This document shows positions 36,021-47,547 of a DNA stretch of 64,000 bases, piece after piece. The stretch is taken from the NCBI RefSeq assembly GCF_000699445.3, contig NC_067198.1:23695536-23759535 (forward strand), read 5' to 3'. The notes beneath the pieces are model-generated. The model made no database searches. It saw only the letters and a program-made list of their open reading frames with translations, and was not told the DNA's origin. Each line of letters starts with the position of its first letter. Position 1 is the first letter of the stretch. The stretch comes from Schistosoma haematobium. Taxonomy: Eukaryota > Platyhelminthes > Trematoda > Strigeidida > Schistosomatidae. The position numbers and the translations under genes were made by a program.

Positions 36021-38952
36021 GGGTGAATTCGCAGCCTTCGATACAGTGTTGAAAATGTCGTACAGCACAATACATAGCTAGGAGTTCCCTCCCAAATGTG
36101 CTGTACCTCGATTCGGTGTCTAGCAACCGTCTAGAGAAAAAAGCCAATGGTTGCCAGGTGTGTTTCACCCGTTGTTGTAGGACTCCTCCGATTGCTGAGT
36201 CGGAAGCGTCCACTGAGATACTAATGGGTGCTTCAGTGTCCTGATGTGCAAGCATTGTTGCTTTAGCGATAAGTTCCTTAACTGTGGAGAACGCTTTTCG
36301 CGCGGTGTCGTCCAGATTGCTGGATTGCGCATTTCCACGACGTTGGTCCGTTAGCGGTTTCATAAGTGACGCGCATTTCGGTACGAACCGTCTATAAAAA
36401 CTTACCAGGCCTTTAAATGTGCGTAATTGCTTGATGGTGACTGGTTTTGGGTAACCCAGAATGGCCACCACTTTGGTTGTAAGGGGTCGAACGCCTTGCG
36501 CATCTATAGTGTCCTAGGAAGTCTAAAGAGTCTGTTCCGATTTGGCATTTCTGAGTGTTTACGGTAGTGCCATGTTTTCGTAGTCGTTCGAAAACAAGAT
36601 CCAGATGCTGGAGATGCGATTCTCTGTCCGGACTTGCTATTAGACAGTCATCGACATACGTGTGTACGAAGTTGAGACCTCGAAAAACGTCATCTATGAA
36701 CCTTTGGAAAGTTTGTGCAGCGTTTCTTAGACCGAAGGGCATTCACAAAAATTTGTAGTCTGAAGGGAGTTATGATAGCTCTTTTCAGAATATCGTCAGT
36801 AGCCATAAAGATTTGGTTATGCGCTTTTACCAAGTCGATTTTCGAAAAGACAGTTGTACCTTTCAAGGTAGCTGTCAAATCGTGAATGTGAAGCAATGGG
36901 TAACGATCGACAATGGTTTTCACATTCAATCGCCGATAGTCACCAGTTGGACGCCAATCGCTGCTGTCCTTTTTGGGGACCATGTGAAAAGGAGATGCCC
37001 ATGAGCTGTTTGACGGTCTTATGATACTTCAGTCTATCATGTGGTCAAGTCCGTTTGTCGCTAACCTTAGCTTTTCGGGAGCCAGTCGGCGTGCTTTAGA
37101 GAATACAGGTGGTCCTTGAGTCGTGATGTGATGTGTGACATTGCTGGTTACGCATGGCAATTCCGATTGTGGTTAGTATATCTCAGAATACTTATCGAGT
37201 AGTGGCTGATAGAATGGGTCTATCATGTGCTTAATTGTGATTGGAGACAACTGCAACCGGGAAAATAAGTTACGCGAACAGATAAATTGGTGTTTGGTAT
37301 ACTAGCCTCCGTTTGCTCGTATCGATGACTAGATTGTAGTGTTGTAGAAGGTCCATGCCAATGATTGACACAGAAACATCTGTAACAACAAAAATCCTGT
37401 GAGTGGGTTTGCGTAAACACACGTTAAGGTAAATGTACCTTTCGTCATACGTAGCGATAGGCTTTCCGTTTGCCGATTAAAGGTTTAAATCCGATTCGTA
37501 AAGCCGGTTGTTAGAATTCTCTGGAAGAACTCTAACTTCTGCGCCAGTATCGACGAAGTAGCGAACTTTCGTTATCACATCTATGACGCATAGCAGACGG
37601 CTATGTTCGCCGGCTACTTTTGCCGTTGACGCGTGCCGACTTGGAAGTTTCCCGAATTGTTTTTCGCGTTGGTTGATTTTGACTTTGAAAAATTGCACGG
37701 TTTTCTGCAACTTCTGGAAGACTTTCCATACTGGTTATGATACCGGCAACAGTCAGGTTATTTGTCTCTCGTGGTCTAGAGACAGATCGCCTACGTGAAA
37801 TGCTTCGCGGGGTGTGTGGCCGTTTACGGTCATTACAAAATCGCAGATAACGTGTCAGTGTTTGACATAGTTCCGTAATGTCATTCGGGGTCGCTTGAGG
37901 CTTTTCTTTGACTGAAAAACCTCGACGTTAGAAGATTTGGTGATTTCTAAGATGCGACCGGCAGATGCAGCCAGCTCGTCTACGGCGTTGTTTTGAAACG
38001 ATACCAGCACAGCTTGCATTTGTTGAGGAAGTTTGGATAAGAAAAGTTGTTTGAATAGGCCATCATCGAGAGTTATTTGACCGATAACCTCTCTCGTTCT
38101 TTGCAACATGTCTGTCGCAGAAATGTGTTGCAGTTCGATGTTATTAAGGAGTCGGTTTAACCCTTGTCGACCGGTTAGACCTCCGCGTTTAAGGATAGGT
38201 CGTTTAATTGTTTCGTAAGGATCTGAAACATCACTAGTAAGCATACTAGGTATTACGTACCTGTTGAATTTGCGTGGTAGTGCCTTGACTACAGCGAGGA
38301 ATTGTGCACGTGTGCCATTCACATAGTGCTCGGAGAGGTCGGCTTCTGCGTATCAGAAACTGGTTTCGATGTTGTCTGGCCAGAAGGGCATTAGTTGGAA
38401 CGAAGGTGGGGACATAGTCTTTAACTTAAGTACCTTGGGTGTCTGTTCAGTCATGGTGAAATATCAAGTACGAGAATGAACGAGTGAAAAATATATATAT
38501 GTCAAAAACACAGATAAAAGATATCACGATGTATAAAAAATTAAACTAATGCAATGATATATAAAATCTCAAAAAGGAACAGACTCATAGTTTGCAATTT
38601 AGTGTACCAGATAACGTTGGGCTCACCAATGAAGATGCCACAGGTATTCCGAGTTCGAGAACGCTTTAACCAGTAACACCTAATATGAATCGTACCTATC
38701 AAGTGAAATCAAAAGACAGAGGAGAGGAGGTTCGAAGATATATTTGATAGGCTATCAATATATCGAGGATCGGCTAATCTAGACTGGCTAGCGACTGCAG
38801 GGGTTGTTGAGCACGGCATTCTCACTCGTGATCTGGTGCGGATGCATGACCAAGAGCCTTCAGCTAGGTGAGTCCATTACAACTAATGTGGTCAGCACCC
38901 GATGTCGAAGACTTACAGAGCTATTTATTTCGGGGATCTATTTACCGCTACA
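36016..38952 (-). mobile_element. CsRn1/Boudicca-type gypsy element, copy 2 (broken)
   Basis: A minus-strand element with 5' LTR 38952-38630, PBS about 38628-38610, gag to 37855, protease (37710-37477), RT (36983-36413) and RNase H. RNase H (ISISVDASDSAIGGVL; AFFSRRLLDTESRYS; GRELLAMYCAVRHF) is present here and missing from copy 1. It is truncated at about 36016 by SR2-like sequence. It shares the disabling mutations of copy 1, including the gag stop at 38355-38353. Confidence 0.88.
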
Positions 38953-39829
38953 TTATGATTTATCAATACCTCCTTCCTGTTTTGTCGTTAATATTCCTAG
39001 GCTCCTACCCGGCGGCATCCGTGAACCTTCGCCACTAGATACGGAGGCCTGTTAAGCAAAATCTTCCAATCCATCCAGAACTATTTAAACTATTCGAATT
39101 GGATCGTGACGCGCGCGCTTTATTAACGAGAAGTCTATAATTATTTGCATTTCCCAAAGGTTTGCTGTCCTTACGCAACAGAAGTACAAAGTTTGATTCA
39201 AAGAATCTGTCCTGAGCTCAATGTTCGGTAGACTACTCTTCTTTTTGAGTTTTGTCCAAGTTAATAGTTGTCTGTGGTTTTGCTTCGGTTTTACACGTCG
39301 AGGCTCGTCTTAGTAAATCCTGATCTTTTGTACCACCCGTTTTTGTCCGTTTTAAGCATACTGTTTTTACTTTACGGTTGTAGACTTTTTCTAGGATCTA
39401 TTAAACAATTGGGTGAAACCATAATTTATGGACGACCTTTGATCGACGTTACAGTGACTTTGAATGTCTACCTAATTATAGTTATAAACCAGTGTGAAGA
39501 ATTAGAATTATGATTTACAGTTGATAGTCAAAGTTAGGAGCTAGACGTAGGTTTTTCATCACGAACTGACATCAACTATAGTGCCAAAACGCTATTCAGC
39601 CAAATGGATGAATGAATTTCGTGCCAAAATCTGAGGCTTGTCATCTCATCCGTGATTGGTTCGTCCACAAATTATAGTCTCTTCGGACATGCTGAAGATC
39701 ATCACCATCGTAAAATCAACGGCACTAGACTCCCTCAGCAAACTTGGGTCTCCCAGCATAGGATCCCTGAATTCGACGGTTGTCCCAAAAACTCTGCAGG
39801 TGATTAGAACCCCGTTAACTTAGCTAATA
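36276..39829. repeat. Right arm of 3.55-kb inverted repeat
   Basis: The reverse complement of 27285-30839. At the outer end (39829-39875) homology to the left side fades but does not vanish: the + strand still reads NLANKDRVSNPITSSQISGT against NLVNKAHVSLSIRQNISGIV. The arm therefore passes into a different SR1-like copy. Confidence 0.9.
38630..38952 (-). repeat. Gypsy 5' LTR, copy 2
   Basis: The mirror image of 28162-28484. No partner 3' LTR exists because the element is truncated downstream. Confidence 0.85.
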
Positions 39830-39900
39830 AGGACCGAGTGTCAAATCCGATTACATCTAGTCAGATCTCAGGCACATTTCTTTGTTCTCGTTGACTTGTA
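39040..39900 (+). mobile_element. SR1/CR1-like 5' UTR and ORF1 start
   Basis: Follows the CR1 3' UTR piece (38957-39084). ORF1 starts near 39689 (MLKIITIVKSTALDSLSKLG), reaches an in-frame stop near 39823, and continues in the next frame to about 39900. The mirror of this lies at 27285-28075. Confidence 0.6.
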
Positions 39901-40639
39901 GGTGAAGCTCTCGTAAATGAAGTTATTATGGTATGATTGAATATTCTGAAAATACTGTTTGCCACAAGGTGTGCTTCGTCACTATTTTGTTGTTGGGGCT
40001 GTTAAAACCTACCTATCCAGAAGTCAGATTGTGGAAATTTATGCACAAACAGGTAGACAACTAAATCGACGGGAGATCCAACGAAAACGAAGAAGTAAAC
40101 AATGACAGGTTCAAGGTCAACAAGCACCAGTCAACATCGAGTTCTAGAAGACAATCTTTGGTGAAATCCAAACGCCTCACTTCTATCTGAAGTTTGTGCT
40201 GATGATTTCGTTGAGGAGAACGATGAAAACTCCACGACACATCCACTCAGGAATTATAGACTTTACGTATATAGAAAAAATTGCTCTATTTTCCTACTCT
40301 GTAGATGTACCACAAACGTTTTCCTCCTTATTTTTTTATTTGTAAAAGACAGGTAACTCACTGAGCCTATCGATACTCGGTGGCTGTGAGACGCTCACTA
40401 TGACCCAAAAAAATCAAGCAAACCTCACAATCCACTGCCTACTACTACCAGTAGTCTTGCATCTAAGGAATCTGATACCCATCAACCGGCTACCATAGAA
40501 TAAAATAACATGAACACCAAGTTAATGTGAGTTCCTTCTTGTCTATTCCTTATCACATTTTTACTCTCCTGTACACTATGTTGACTTGCCATTGATATTA
40601 TTTCACCACTCGTAACCTTATCAATAAGTCATATATTTC
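39901..40639. other. Non-coding spacer; nothing recognised
   Basis: No exon or repeat supported; short open frames on both strands look like chance. Confidence 0.4.
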
Positions 40640-40995
40640 TACACTTTTTCGCCTACATTGGTAAACAATTATCATACAATATACCTTTCTTAAAGCCCAT
40701 ACTCTCATTGATAACCTGTACTTTATACTATAGTCAACTAAAACACTACATCGATGAATTACCCACAGTCCATAATTTGTAACTGTCTGATAAGCTTGTA
40801 ATATGGTACTTATAGAAATAGTGTTTTCCAACAGGATGTGAGACACAGGGCGTTGTGTGAGGTGTGGTATATATATGTATAAGCCTAAATGAGTCTAACA
40901 TCACAAAAGGAGGGAGCGTAGAGTTACTGACCAGCATGCATTGGTGGTGAGGGCGGTGACTTCAATCCACCCATGTTTGTGGGACAGAACATTTT
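40640..40995 (-). repeat. Dispersed repeat of unknown family, copy 1
   Basis: The minus strand matches 56620-56950 on the plus strand over more than 300 bp (shared LVSNSTLPPFVML, VGKHYFYKYH and SYKLWTVG in a short frame). Whether the frame is ever translated is unknown. No terminal structure seen. Confidence 0.7.
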
Positions 40996-41516
40996 GTTGG
41001 TATCGGGCTATTTATGTTTAAGAACAAGTTAACCAATCTGTGATATTGAGGTTGGTCTCCTACGCTCACCATTCAGACTTATTTTTCCAATAATTTACTG
41101 CATTAGCTATCCCACTAAGACAGCTTGTAACATGCTAACTCGGACTTTTACATTAAGACTCTGTGGTAGGCATCGGATGGAAAAATATCGGACAATAAAA
41201 CATATAGTTATTAGTTTTCTTAACAATTTACTCTCTATATGCACTTTCTGTTCTAATAAACAGCCTTCCTTATTCCAACCCTGATTTCCCTTCCTTCATT
41301 TGAATTTAATCCACCTTGGTAATTATCACAACTCATTGTTCTTACAGCATTCTCTCATCTGGAGCCTCTGATCACATCTCACTCTAGCTTCATGAGCTAG
41401 TATAAAGTTATTCTAATAATTTATCACACCTCTGTGTGTTTCACTACAAAATGTTAAGTATTGTTTATCGCCCATACCGTAGTACTTGCTGCTCATCGGT
41501 TTCTCTTTCTTTTCAG
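40996..41516. other. Non-coding spacer
   Basis: No feature except a strong polypyrimidine tract and acceptor at its right end (ttctctttcttttcag). Confidence 0.4.
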
Positions 41517-41588
41517 AGTCTTGATCTGAGGGCACAACTATGGAAATTCTGACGACTGAAACAAACTTGACTTGCATGTCTTCTCAAG
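41517..41588 (+). CDS. Candidate start-codon exon, plus strand
   Basis: A strong acceptor (ttctctttcttttcag) precedes 72 nt with an ATG at 41540. This gives MEILTTETNLTCMSSQ and ends CAAG|GTAATA, a usable donor. Schistosome genes often have such an acceptor before the start because of trans-splicing or a leader intron. It could be the first coding exon of the CS-domain gene at 45.7 kb, but it ends in phase 1 while that exon needs phase 2, so at least one more exon would be required. No similarity recognised. Confidence 0.3.
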
Positions 41589-44057
41589 GTAATAATTTAC
41601 ACCAAGCGCTCTACAAGTCTAATTTGTAACAACTACAAACTTAAAAATTTGTATAGCTCAAAAAGTTAGCACCACCAGAATTCTAACACAATTATGCCCA
41701 ATCAGATATAGTGTGTAACGTGAACGCGATGCCACTTTGGAAAATATTTTGGAGACTACTCAGTGTAAAATTAAAGCAGAAACCTGATCATTAACGCTCC
41801 AAGACATTTGATATTCAATATCATAGATTATATTCATCTATCAAGCGTATTTGCGATGCAGACTATCAGCCAATAAATGTTGTAATTAGTAGATCATGTC
41901 TGTAAAATGGCGTATACTTGTCCTTGCAGAAATATTATTATTAATAATCGCTGGATGAATCATTCTCTTCCTGTATATGTATATATTATTGAAAATTAGC
42001 TTTGTTCGGATTAACTCGTTTCATTGTTGAAACATAAATACACTTCTCTTAATTTATAAGGCTTTATAGCTAGAAATATCGATAGGTACGGTATATCGTT
42101 TCATAGAACCCCTTGACCTGTTACATGAATTACTTTTCAACGTAGATTATCTAACTTATAGTTCCGATATGACAATTAATAAGCTAACGTCAGTGAACTT
42201 GTTTTGCACATAGTTCCCCCTCATTTAAAATGGTTTTCAACTGTACTGTGATAGAAAACGAGGACAAAATTCAAGGCTAGAAACATTTTACGTTAACTGA
42301 CATATACATTTATATGCTGAGTGTTAAATACAGTGCTGTGAATGCATTGATAATACTTGATTCCAGTTTATATTCATCAAGAAATCATATCGTTTATAGT
42401 ATCGTAAATTTGTCAGTTGGTGAAGATATTTTCTGTAGGAAAAAATTAAGTCTCAATGTGTGCATTGACACTACTGTCTATTTTTAACGGTCTCAACAAA
42501 TGCCACCACCCCATATGCAATCCAAGAAAAAAGATGAAGTCAAAGTACAAGGCAAGTTGACATAAAATACACACTACTAGAAATCAGCCCTTATATCCGT
42601 ATGGAGAAAATGATGAATAAACAATCTCAGTGCTAATTCAAGTGAGTTGTACTATGACGTTCTTCCGTATAGATTTTTAGTTTCCACCAGTCATCGACAG
42701 TCAGCGGGCATATGGAAACGCATTTATGTACATAAAACTCCTCCAATCTATTCAGCAATAGTGAGCTATATTGGAGAGGCAAATTACCACAATAATGCAT
42801 CATGGCTACAACACAGCCAATATATGTGACACAAAATAACTAGTCATACAACAAAATCGCCTACTATATATATTTGCCAAGCATTAAAGAGTTGTAGAGC
42901 CAGTGAAATTTCACTGAGCCCTAGCCAAACCAGCTAACAGTCGGGTCACCGCATAATAAATAGCTTACCTATCCTTGACAAGATCAAGGTTAACCAACGC
43001 GCATTAGTTAATAGAACTTCGTGGATTGGACCATACGACGGTGGTCACACTCCCTAGTACTTACTCTTACTAATATACTTTGATAATAACTTCGCTTGTC
43101 CTATGCAGTTATCGAATTAGCCATAGTACATGAATATGATAGATGGGTAATCCAAGTCAGGTACTAACCGTGAGACACAAATTCAACGTTAGCTGGTTGG
43201 TCAGATCATTACCGCCAAACTCGAGTAGGGGCCCAATCGTCGACATAGGTCACCTACGTTTATAATCCACAGAACCAGCAACAATATCTCTAATAAACTG
43301 AGTTCAGAATTTTAACTGACCGAACATAAAGTGTTCCAAGAAATCACCGACTCAATCAAAGATCTGATTGCCAACTGTTCAATATCATATAGTTCCGAAG
43401 TGAGATAATGAAGAAAATTGCAACCCAAACCAACCAAGTGATGGTCAAAGACTGAAGTATATCATAACGTGGCTACGAAAATCCGAGATAAAAAGCAATG
43501 TATGCTAAAAGAAACAGATAAAAGTTAGGGAAAGCATGCGAATCCTGTCAAACAAGACACTTCATAGCTTTAAAGGGTATTCAATCTTCAGCAAATGCTT
43601 CTACCTCAGATAGATATCAAGCTCAGGGTGACCTGAAATATATAATTTTACTTCATACTTAACTTAAGACGACGTACACGATGTTGCACAGGTAATGGAA
43701 AGATACAGTATTTTGTTGTGATAACAAAATTATTGAATCCGCTTGTTGCTATAAGTCCACTGTGAGCAGTTATGAATATATTACATTGAATTTCAAACCA
43801 CGTAATTTCAGAGAAAACATCGCAGTTCAGAACTATATCATAACAAAAATTGAGGTGTTGAAATCAAAATAATAATATATTTCTGCAAGGGCAGGTACAC
43901 GCCATTTTACAGGCATGACCTAGAAATTACAACACTTATCGGCCCACAGTATTACTAATCTAGCTAATGACCTTACAGAGTGAATTACTGAGAACTAATA
44001 GGAGTGAAATTATAGACTTACCTATGGTGTTTGAATTAACTAACGATTCTTTTATAC
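41589..44057. other. Mostly non-coding; nothing recognised
   Basis: AT-rich sequence between candidate genes. The more GC-rich stretch 42890-43290 looks like old repeat sequence but matches nothing else in the window. Confidence 0.35.
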
Positions 44058-44226
44058 TTGTGGAATGCTTGATTTCGAATTGTAAATACAATACATTCGT
44101 TCGTGCTTGTCTAGTACTTCTTGATTCAATTGAGTTATTTCTGGGACTCTTAGTTCATACTACAATTCAAATAATTCGAAATATCAAACTTACCACTGAA
44201 GTGTTTTCATACGAGTTCGTAGGCAT
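44058..44226 (-). CDS. Start of unrecognised minus-strand gene (two exons, 34-nt intron)
   Basis: On the minus strand an ATG at 44226 opens an 11-codon exon (44226-44194, MPTNSYENTSV) ending at GTG|GTAAGT. After a 34-nt intron (44193-44160, ending ttgaattgtag) a 34-codon exon (44159-44058) reads YELRVPEITQLNQEVLDKHE then RMYCIYNSKSSIPQ before a GTATAA donor. Both exons are in phase 0. An in-frame stop lies just before the ATG. The product has a short charged, helix-prone segment and no motif I know. Alternatively the 34-codon exon is spliced from 44765-44613, which also ends in phase 0. Later exons were not found. Confidence 0.6.
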
Positions 44227-44612
44227 TCAGTATTAGGTAATATTGAATCACGAGGAGGTCTTTAAGTAGTATCCTTGTCTTACTGTTGGTCGTAATAATA
44301 TGACGAGTCGGTAATTATCATAGACGAAGAGATGAAAAAATATTTGGGTGAATTTATCTCACGCATTCCTTCCTGTCTTTAAAATTCCTAAATTTCGTAC
44401 CATAGTACATGATAAACTATGGGAAATCATCCGAAACCTTTACGTTGAAGGGTCATAAAACATATGTCAAAACTTTGTTTCTCATCTTTCTTTGCATTTC
44501 GATGAAATAATTCATCGCCAGACGATAATTTTTTTCTAATTCAACATTAACAAATGGAAACAACTAGATTTATTAGATGAAGAAAAAACAAAAAAACATA
44601 TAAATGATCTAC

Positions 44613-44765
44613 ATAAAAAATACAACTTTCTTGGGGCTCGTAAAAATAGCGAAGAAGATTCACTTCAGTTTCAGAAGAACCTTGCGACAATAGATGAACA
44701 GGCCGAACCTTAACTTGTCCATATGTCATGTCTAAACATTCAGGCTCATTAGACACAAAACACAT
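44613..44765 (-). CDS. Possible upstream exon of the same minus-strand gene
   Basis: A 51-codon open stretch starts MCFVSNEPECLDMTYGQVKV, continues to LLRYFYEPQESCIFY, and ends at a GTAGAT donor in phase 0. That would join the exon at 44159-44058. The N-terminal boundary is not defined: the frame opens only about 20 nt before the Met. It might instead be part of an unrecognised repeat. Confidence 0.3.
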
Positions 44766-45690
44766 ACGTCCTCCATGGACTTCCTCTCACGGTTGTCTCT
44801 TCAGAGCGTGTTCTTGAGCCTCTGACCACGGAGAGCTTAAGCATCAGCTCAAACGACATGGGAAGGTGTAGCCGAGGCAAAGGAAACTTCCCAATTTTTT
44901 CGTGAACAATTTGACGCCATTATTTCCTATTTGTTCCTAACACTGTTTGAAAAGTACTCACAGTCACACGTTGACATTTCCACCTAAAATGCTTTCTAAG
45001 TCGAAGTGTGCACAGACTTCTTCGGTGAACAGCTTGAAGAGCAGACTTGGTTAACACGTACTCACACATGGACTATCATCTTCTTCTTGGGCCAGCTGTG
45101 TCTGGTGTATCTCTTAAGACTTTCTACGTCCACAGTGAATGATTGACAAGTAACTGCTTTTTATCCATCTTATTAACATTTCTGTCTTCCCTCTTAATCT
45201 TTCACTGACGTATTCTTACACACAACCAATTAATAAAATTATTTGCAGTTCTTCACTCAGCATTCGTATGTTCACTGAACCATCTAAACATTGCAACCAA
45301 AAAACATTCTACCTAATAATAAGACAGGTGATGACATCCATAAAACATCCTACCCCGAGGAAAACGTACTCACTCAACTGCTAGATTTAATAATTCAAAA
45401 ACAACTAGAACAATGACTAGAATTAGTGCATTCGAGTGACTAGACTACCACTCTTTGGGCATAACCGAATACCAAGAACCGTACCGAACTAACAAGAAGC
45501 GAACTCAAAAAATTAGTTGAGTTACACAAAATGATGACAAATATATTGGATATTCGACAACAGTGCTTCGGCGGACTCACCAACTATTTACGCTTCGTTT
45601 TCTTCATAGTGGTGAGAGCTTTGAACCTGATGCCGTCTCCCGGTGGTCGGTTAGTAGAAGTGGCAATTTAATTGACTTGTTGCTAAACAG
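44766..45690. other. Intergenic between divergent genes
   Basis: The region between the minus-strand start at 44.2-44.8 kb and the CS-domain exons. No upstream SGT1 exon could be supported; a 45.53-45.69 kb frame was rejected. Confidence 0.4.
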
Positions 45691-46016
45691 ATATGCCTGG
45701 TTTCAGTCGGATGGTAATATTTGCATAAATTACTTCAGAAAAAATATGGCATTAACTGATGTTCGAGTAGAAATAGAAAGAAGGAAGGTGAGAACGCAAA
45801 ATATTAAATTAAGTTTATAAAGACAGGTTTCTTTGTACCTGACTATTCCCACCGGTGACGAGTTGCTCAAGAAATTCCAGTTGCTCCATGAAGTTGTGCC
45901 AGAAGATTCATCATACCGTGTCACCGCCACGAAAATCGAAATCAAGTTAAAGAAAGCAGATAAAGTTTGCTGGAGTCATCTGGAATCTCAAGATTGTATC
46001 ACTGGTTCAGGAATTC
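45691..46016 (+). CDS. SUGT1: SGT1/SUGT1-like CS-domain protein, two exons
   Basis: Exon 45691-45787 (acceptor ttgttgctaaacag, donor AAG|GTGAGA) and exon 45827-46016 (acceptor aaagacag, donor ATTC|GTAAGT) are split by a 39-nt intron. They join in phase to YAWFQSDGNICINYFRKNMA, LTDVRVEIERRK, VSLYLTIPTGDE, LHEVVPEDSSYRV, TATKIEIKLKKADKVCW and SHLE. This is a complete CS (p23-like) beta-sandwich. The TKIEIKLKK...W..LE ending and the LLH..VPE spacing are those of SGT1, which links HSP90 to SKP1 and related clients in cytosol and nucleus. CHORDC1 or another CS protein is a less likely alternative. The TPR and SGS parts were not found; upstream exons and the exon after 46016 (phase 1) are unplaced. 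Confidence 0.8.
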
Positions 46017-46924
46017 GTAAGTTGAAGTTAGTTAGGGTGCAGTTATAGATTTGTCAAACTATTTTTATGACCTAATTAATCTATTGTAATTCTATAAACT
46101 CGAGCGCTGTTCGAATACAGAAACATTCAACTTAATTCACTGAGTTTTTTGATTACTGGATAAAAGTTATCTGTCTCTTGATAATTCTGGAATGTGGTTG
46201 TGATGAATTATCTTTTCAGTCTCATATTTAGTCTTGTGAAATGTGAACTGCTTACTCCGTGGGCGAAGGTATTTCCAGGAGTTTTGTTACATAAAAAATA
46301 CAGTACACTTCGTCACGGTTGTACAGTGGAATGCTGGTAATGTGGATAGGACAAGCTTTTAATGATATGGGAGTTAAAAGAGCAACCACACAGTAACAAC
46401 TGAAGTATTATAGGTTATTACATATATATCATTATTATGTGGTCCCCACTGGTTGTATTTGGTCAGATAGATTAATCCGTCTATTTGCGAGTGTAAACTT
46501 TAGATGGTGATTTAGTGGTTTATTGATATGATCTCTATTTGAAAAGATGTCTGAATGTGCCATGTATATAAATCTTCCATTTAACTCCGTGTATTACACC
46601 AAGGCTAACCTCATTTGTGTGACACTGGCAATAAGCCAAATATGGCTTAAGTTGAATGAATTTATTTCGGGCACTCGTCTGTTGAGAAATAAACTAATAA
46701 TAAAAAGCATAGAATACAAGTGTGCCGACCCAACTTGATTAAGCGTGACTCCGTATTTATAGCCGGACAAATAAGCTGAATATGTGATAAGTAGGGTGAG
46801 CGATACACACACGTACGCTGATATAAAAACAGTCAAGATTAATAGACGGATTATTGACAAGGTCAGAATGTGACTCTTTAAGCTAGAATAACCTATGTGG
46901 GCTTGACATAGTACTAGACACTAC
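46017..46924. other. Intron or 3' flank of the SGT1-like gene
   Basis: AT-rich; no SGS-domain exon recognised. It opens with the GTAAGT donor at 46017. Confidence 0.4.
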
Positions 46925-46943
46925 AGTGACACTAGTTGGTCGA

Positions 46944-46948
<5 letters not shown>

Positions 46949-46982
<34 letters not shown>
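46949..46982. repeat. (TA)n microsatellite
   Basis: About 17 TA units directly before a truncated LINE 3' end. Confidence 0.95.
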
Positions 46983-46985
<3 letters not shown>

Positions 46986-47547
46986 GAGGTTCGGCATCGT
47001 GTGTTCTGGAACAGAGATGATAATGCAATCGATGTCACCATCTTGAAACACCGACTTAGGTGGCTTGGACATGTTCTACAAATGTCGTCCCAGAGACGCT
47101 GGGACTGGTTGGGAACAGCGGAGAGGCGGTCAGTGCATGACATGGTGTCGTTGTATGAAAGAAAGCTGTAAAGGACTGGCTTCTGTCGGTCCTTCACGAC
47201 TCCCTGTTTGGGGTCCGAGAGATGGTGCGACACAGTGGCTAGAGACGTTATCAGATATGGCTCAGAATAGAAGCCAGTGGCGATCCTGCTGTAACCTTCT
47301 TTTACTTTCTTCATAAAAAGTGGTTGTGTCTCCCTTAACTGAAAGATTTCTTCTGATTGTACCTTTCCGTCCCCTCATTATTACTATTATTATTACTACA
47401 CTACTTTACACCAAACTCTTCGTTATTGTTCTCTTTTTTTTCACACTCCTTACCTTTTTTTCTCTTCGAATTCTCATTGTTTTGTGTGGCGCATATATAT
47501 TGGCGCTCTCTTGTACCAGTATTTATGTGTTCAAATAAATAATTAAT
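46983..47547 (+). mobile_element. Family B LINE 3' end
   Basis: Starts AEVRHRVFWNRDDNAIDVTI, continues LKHRLRWLGHVLQM and, after a frameshift, SCKGLASVGPSRLPVWGPRD to NLLLLSS. The 3' UTR has a (ATT)n patch and the tail GTGGCGCATATATATTGGCG...GTGTTCAAATAAATAA. It is almost identical to 55700-56095 in the shared part. Confidence 0.85.

Noticed and set aside
42498..42558. Plus-strand MPPPHMQSKKKDEVKVQ frame as a first exon, with a GC-type donor
   Set aside because: No convincing acceptor or downstream partner exon; too short to support.
43967..44236. Plus-strand 89-codon ORF as a gene
   Set aside because: It is the antisense of two well-spliced minus-strand exons and has no splice support or motif of its own.
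45531..45690. Plus-strand ATG frame just before the CS-domain exon, as the start of the SGT1-like gene
   Set aside because: Its donor would end in phase 0 but the CS exon at 45691 needs phase 2. The direct read-through frame has no conserved residues before the acceptor.
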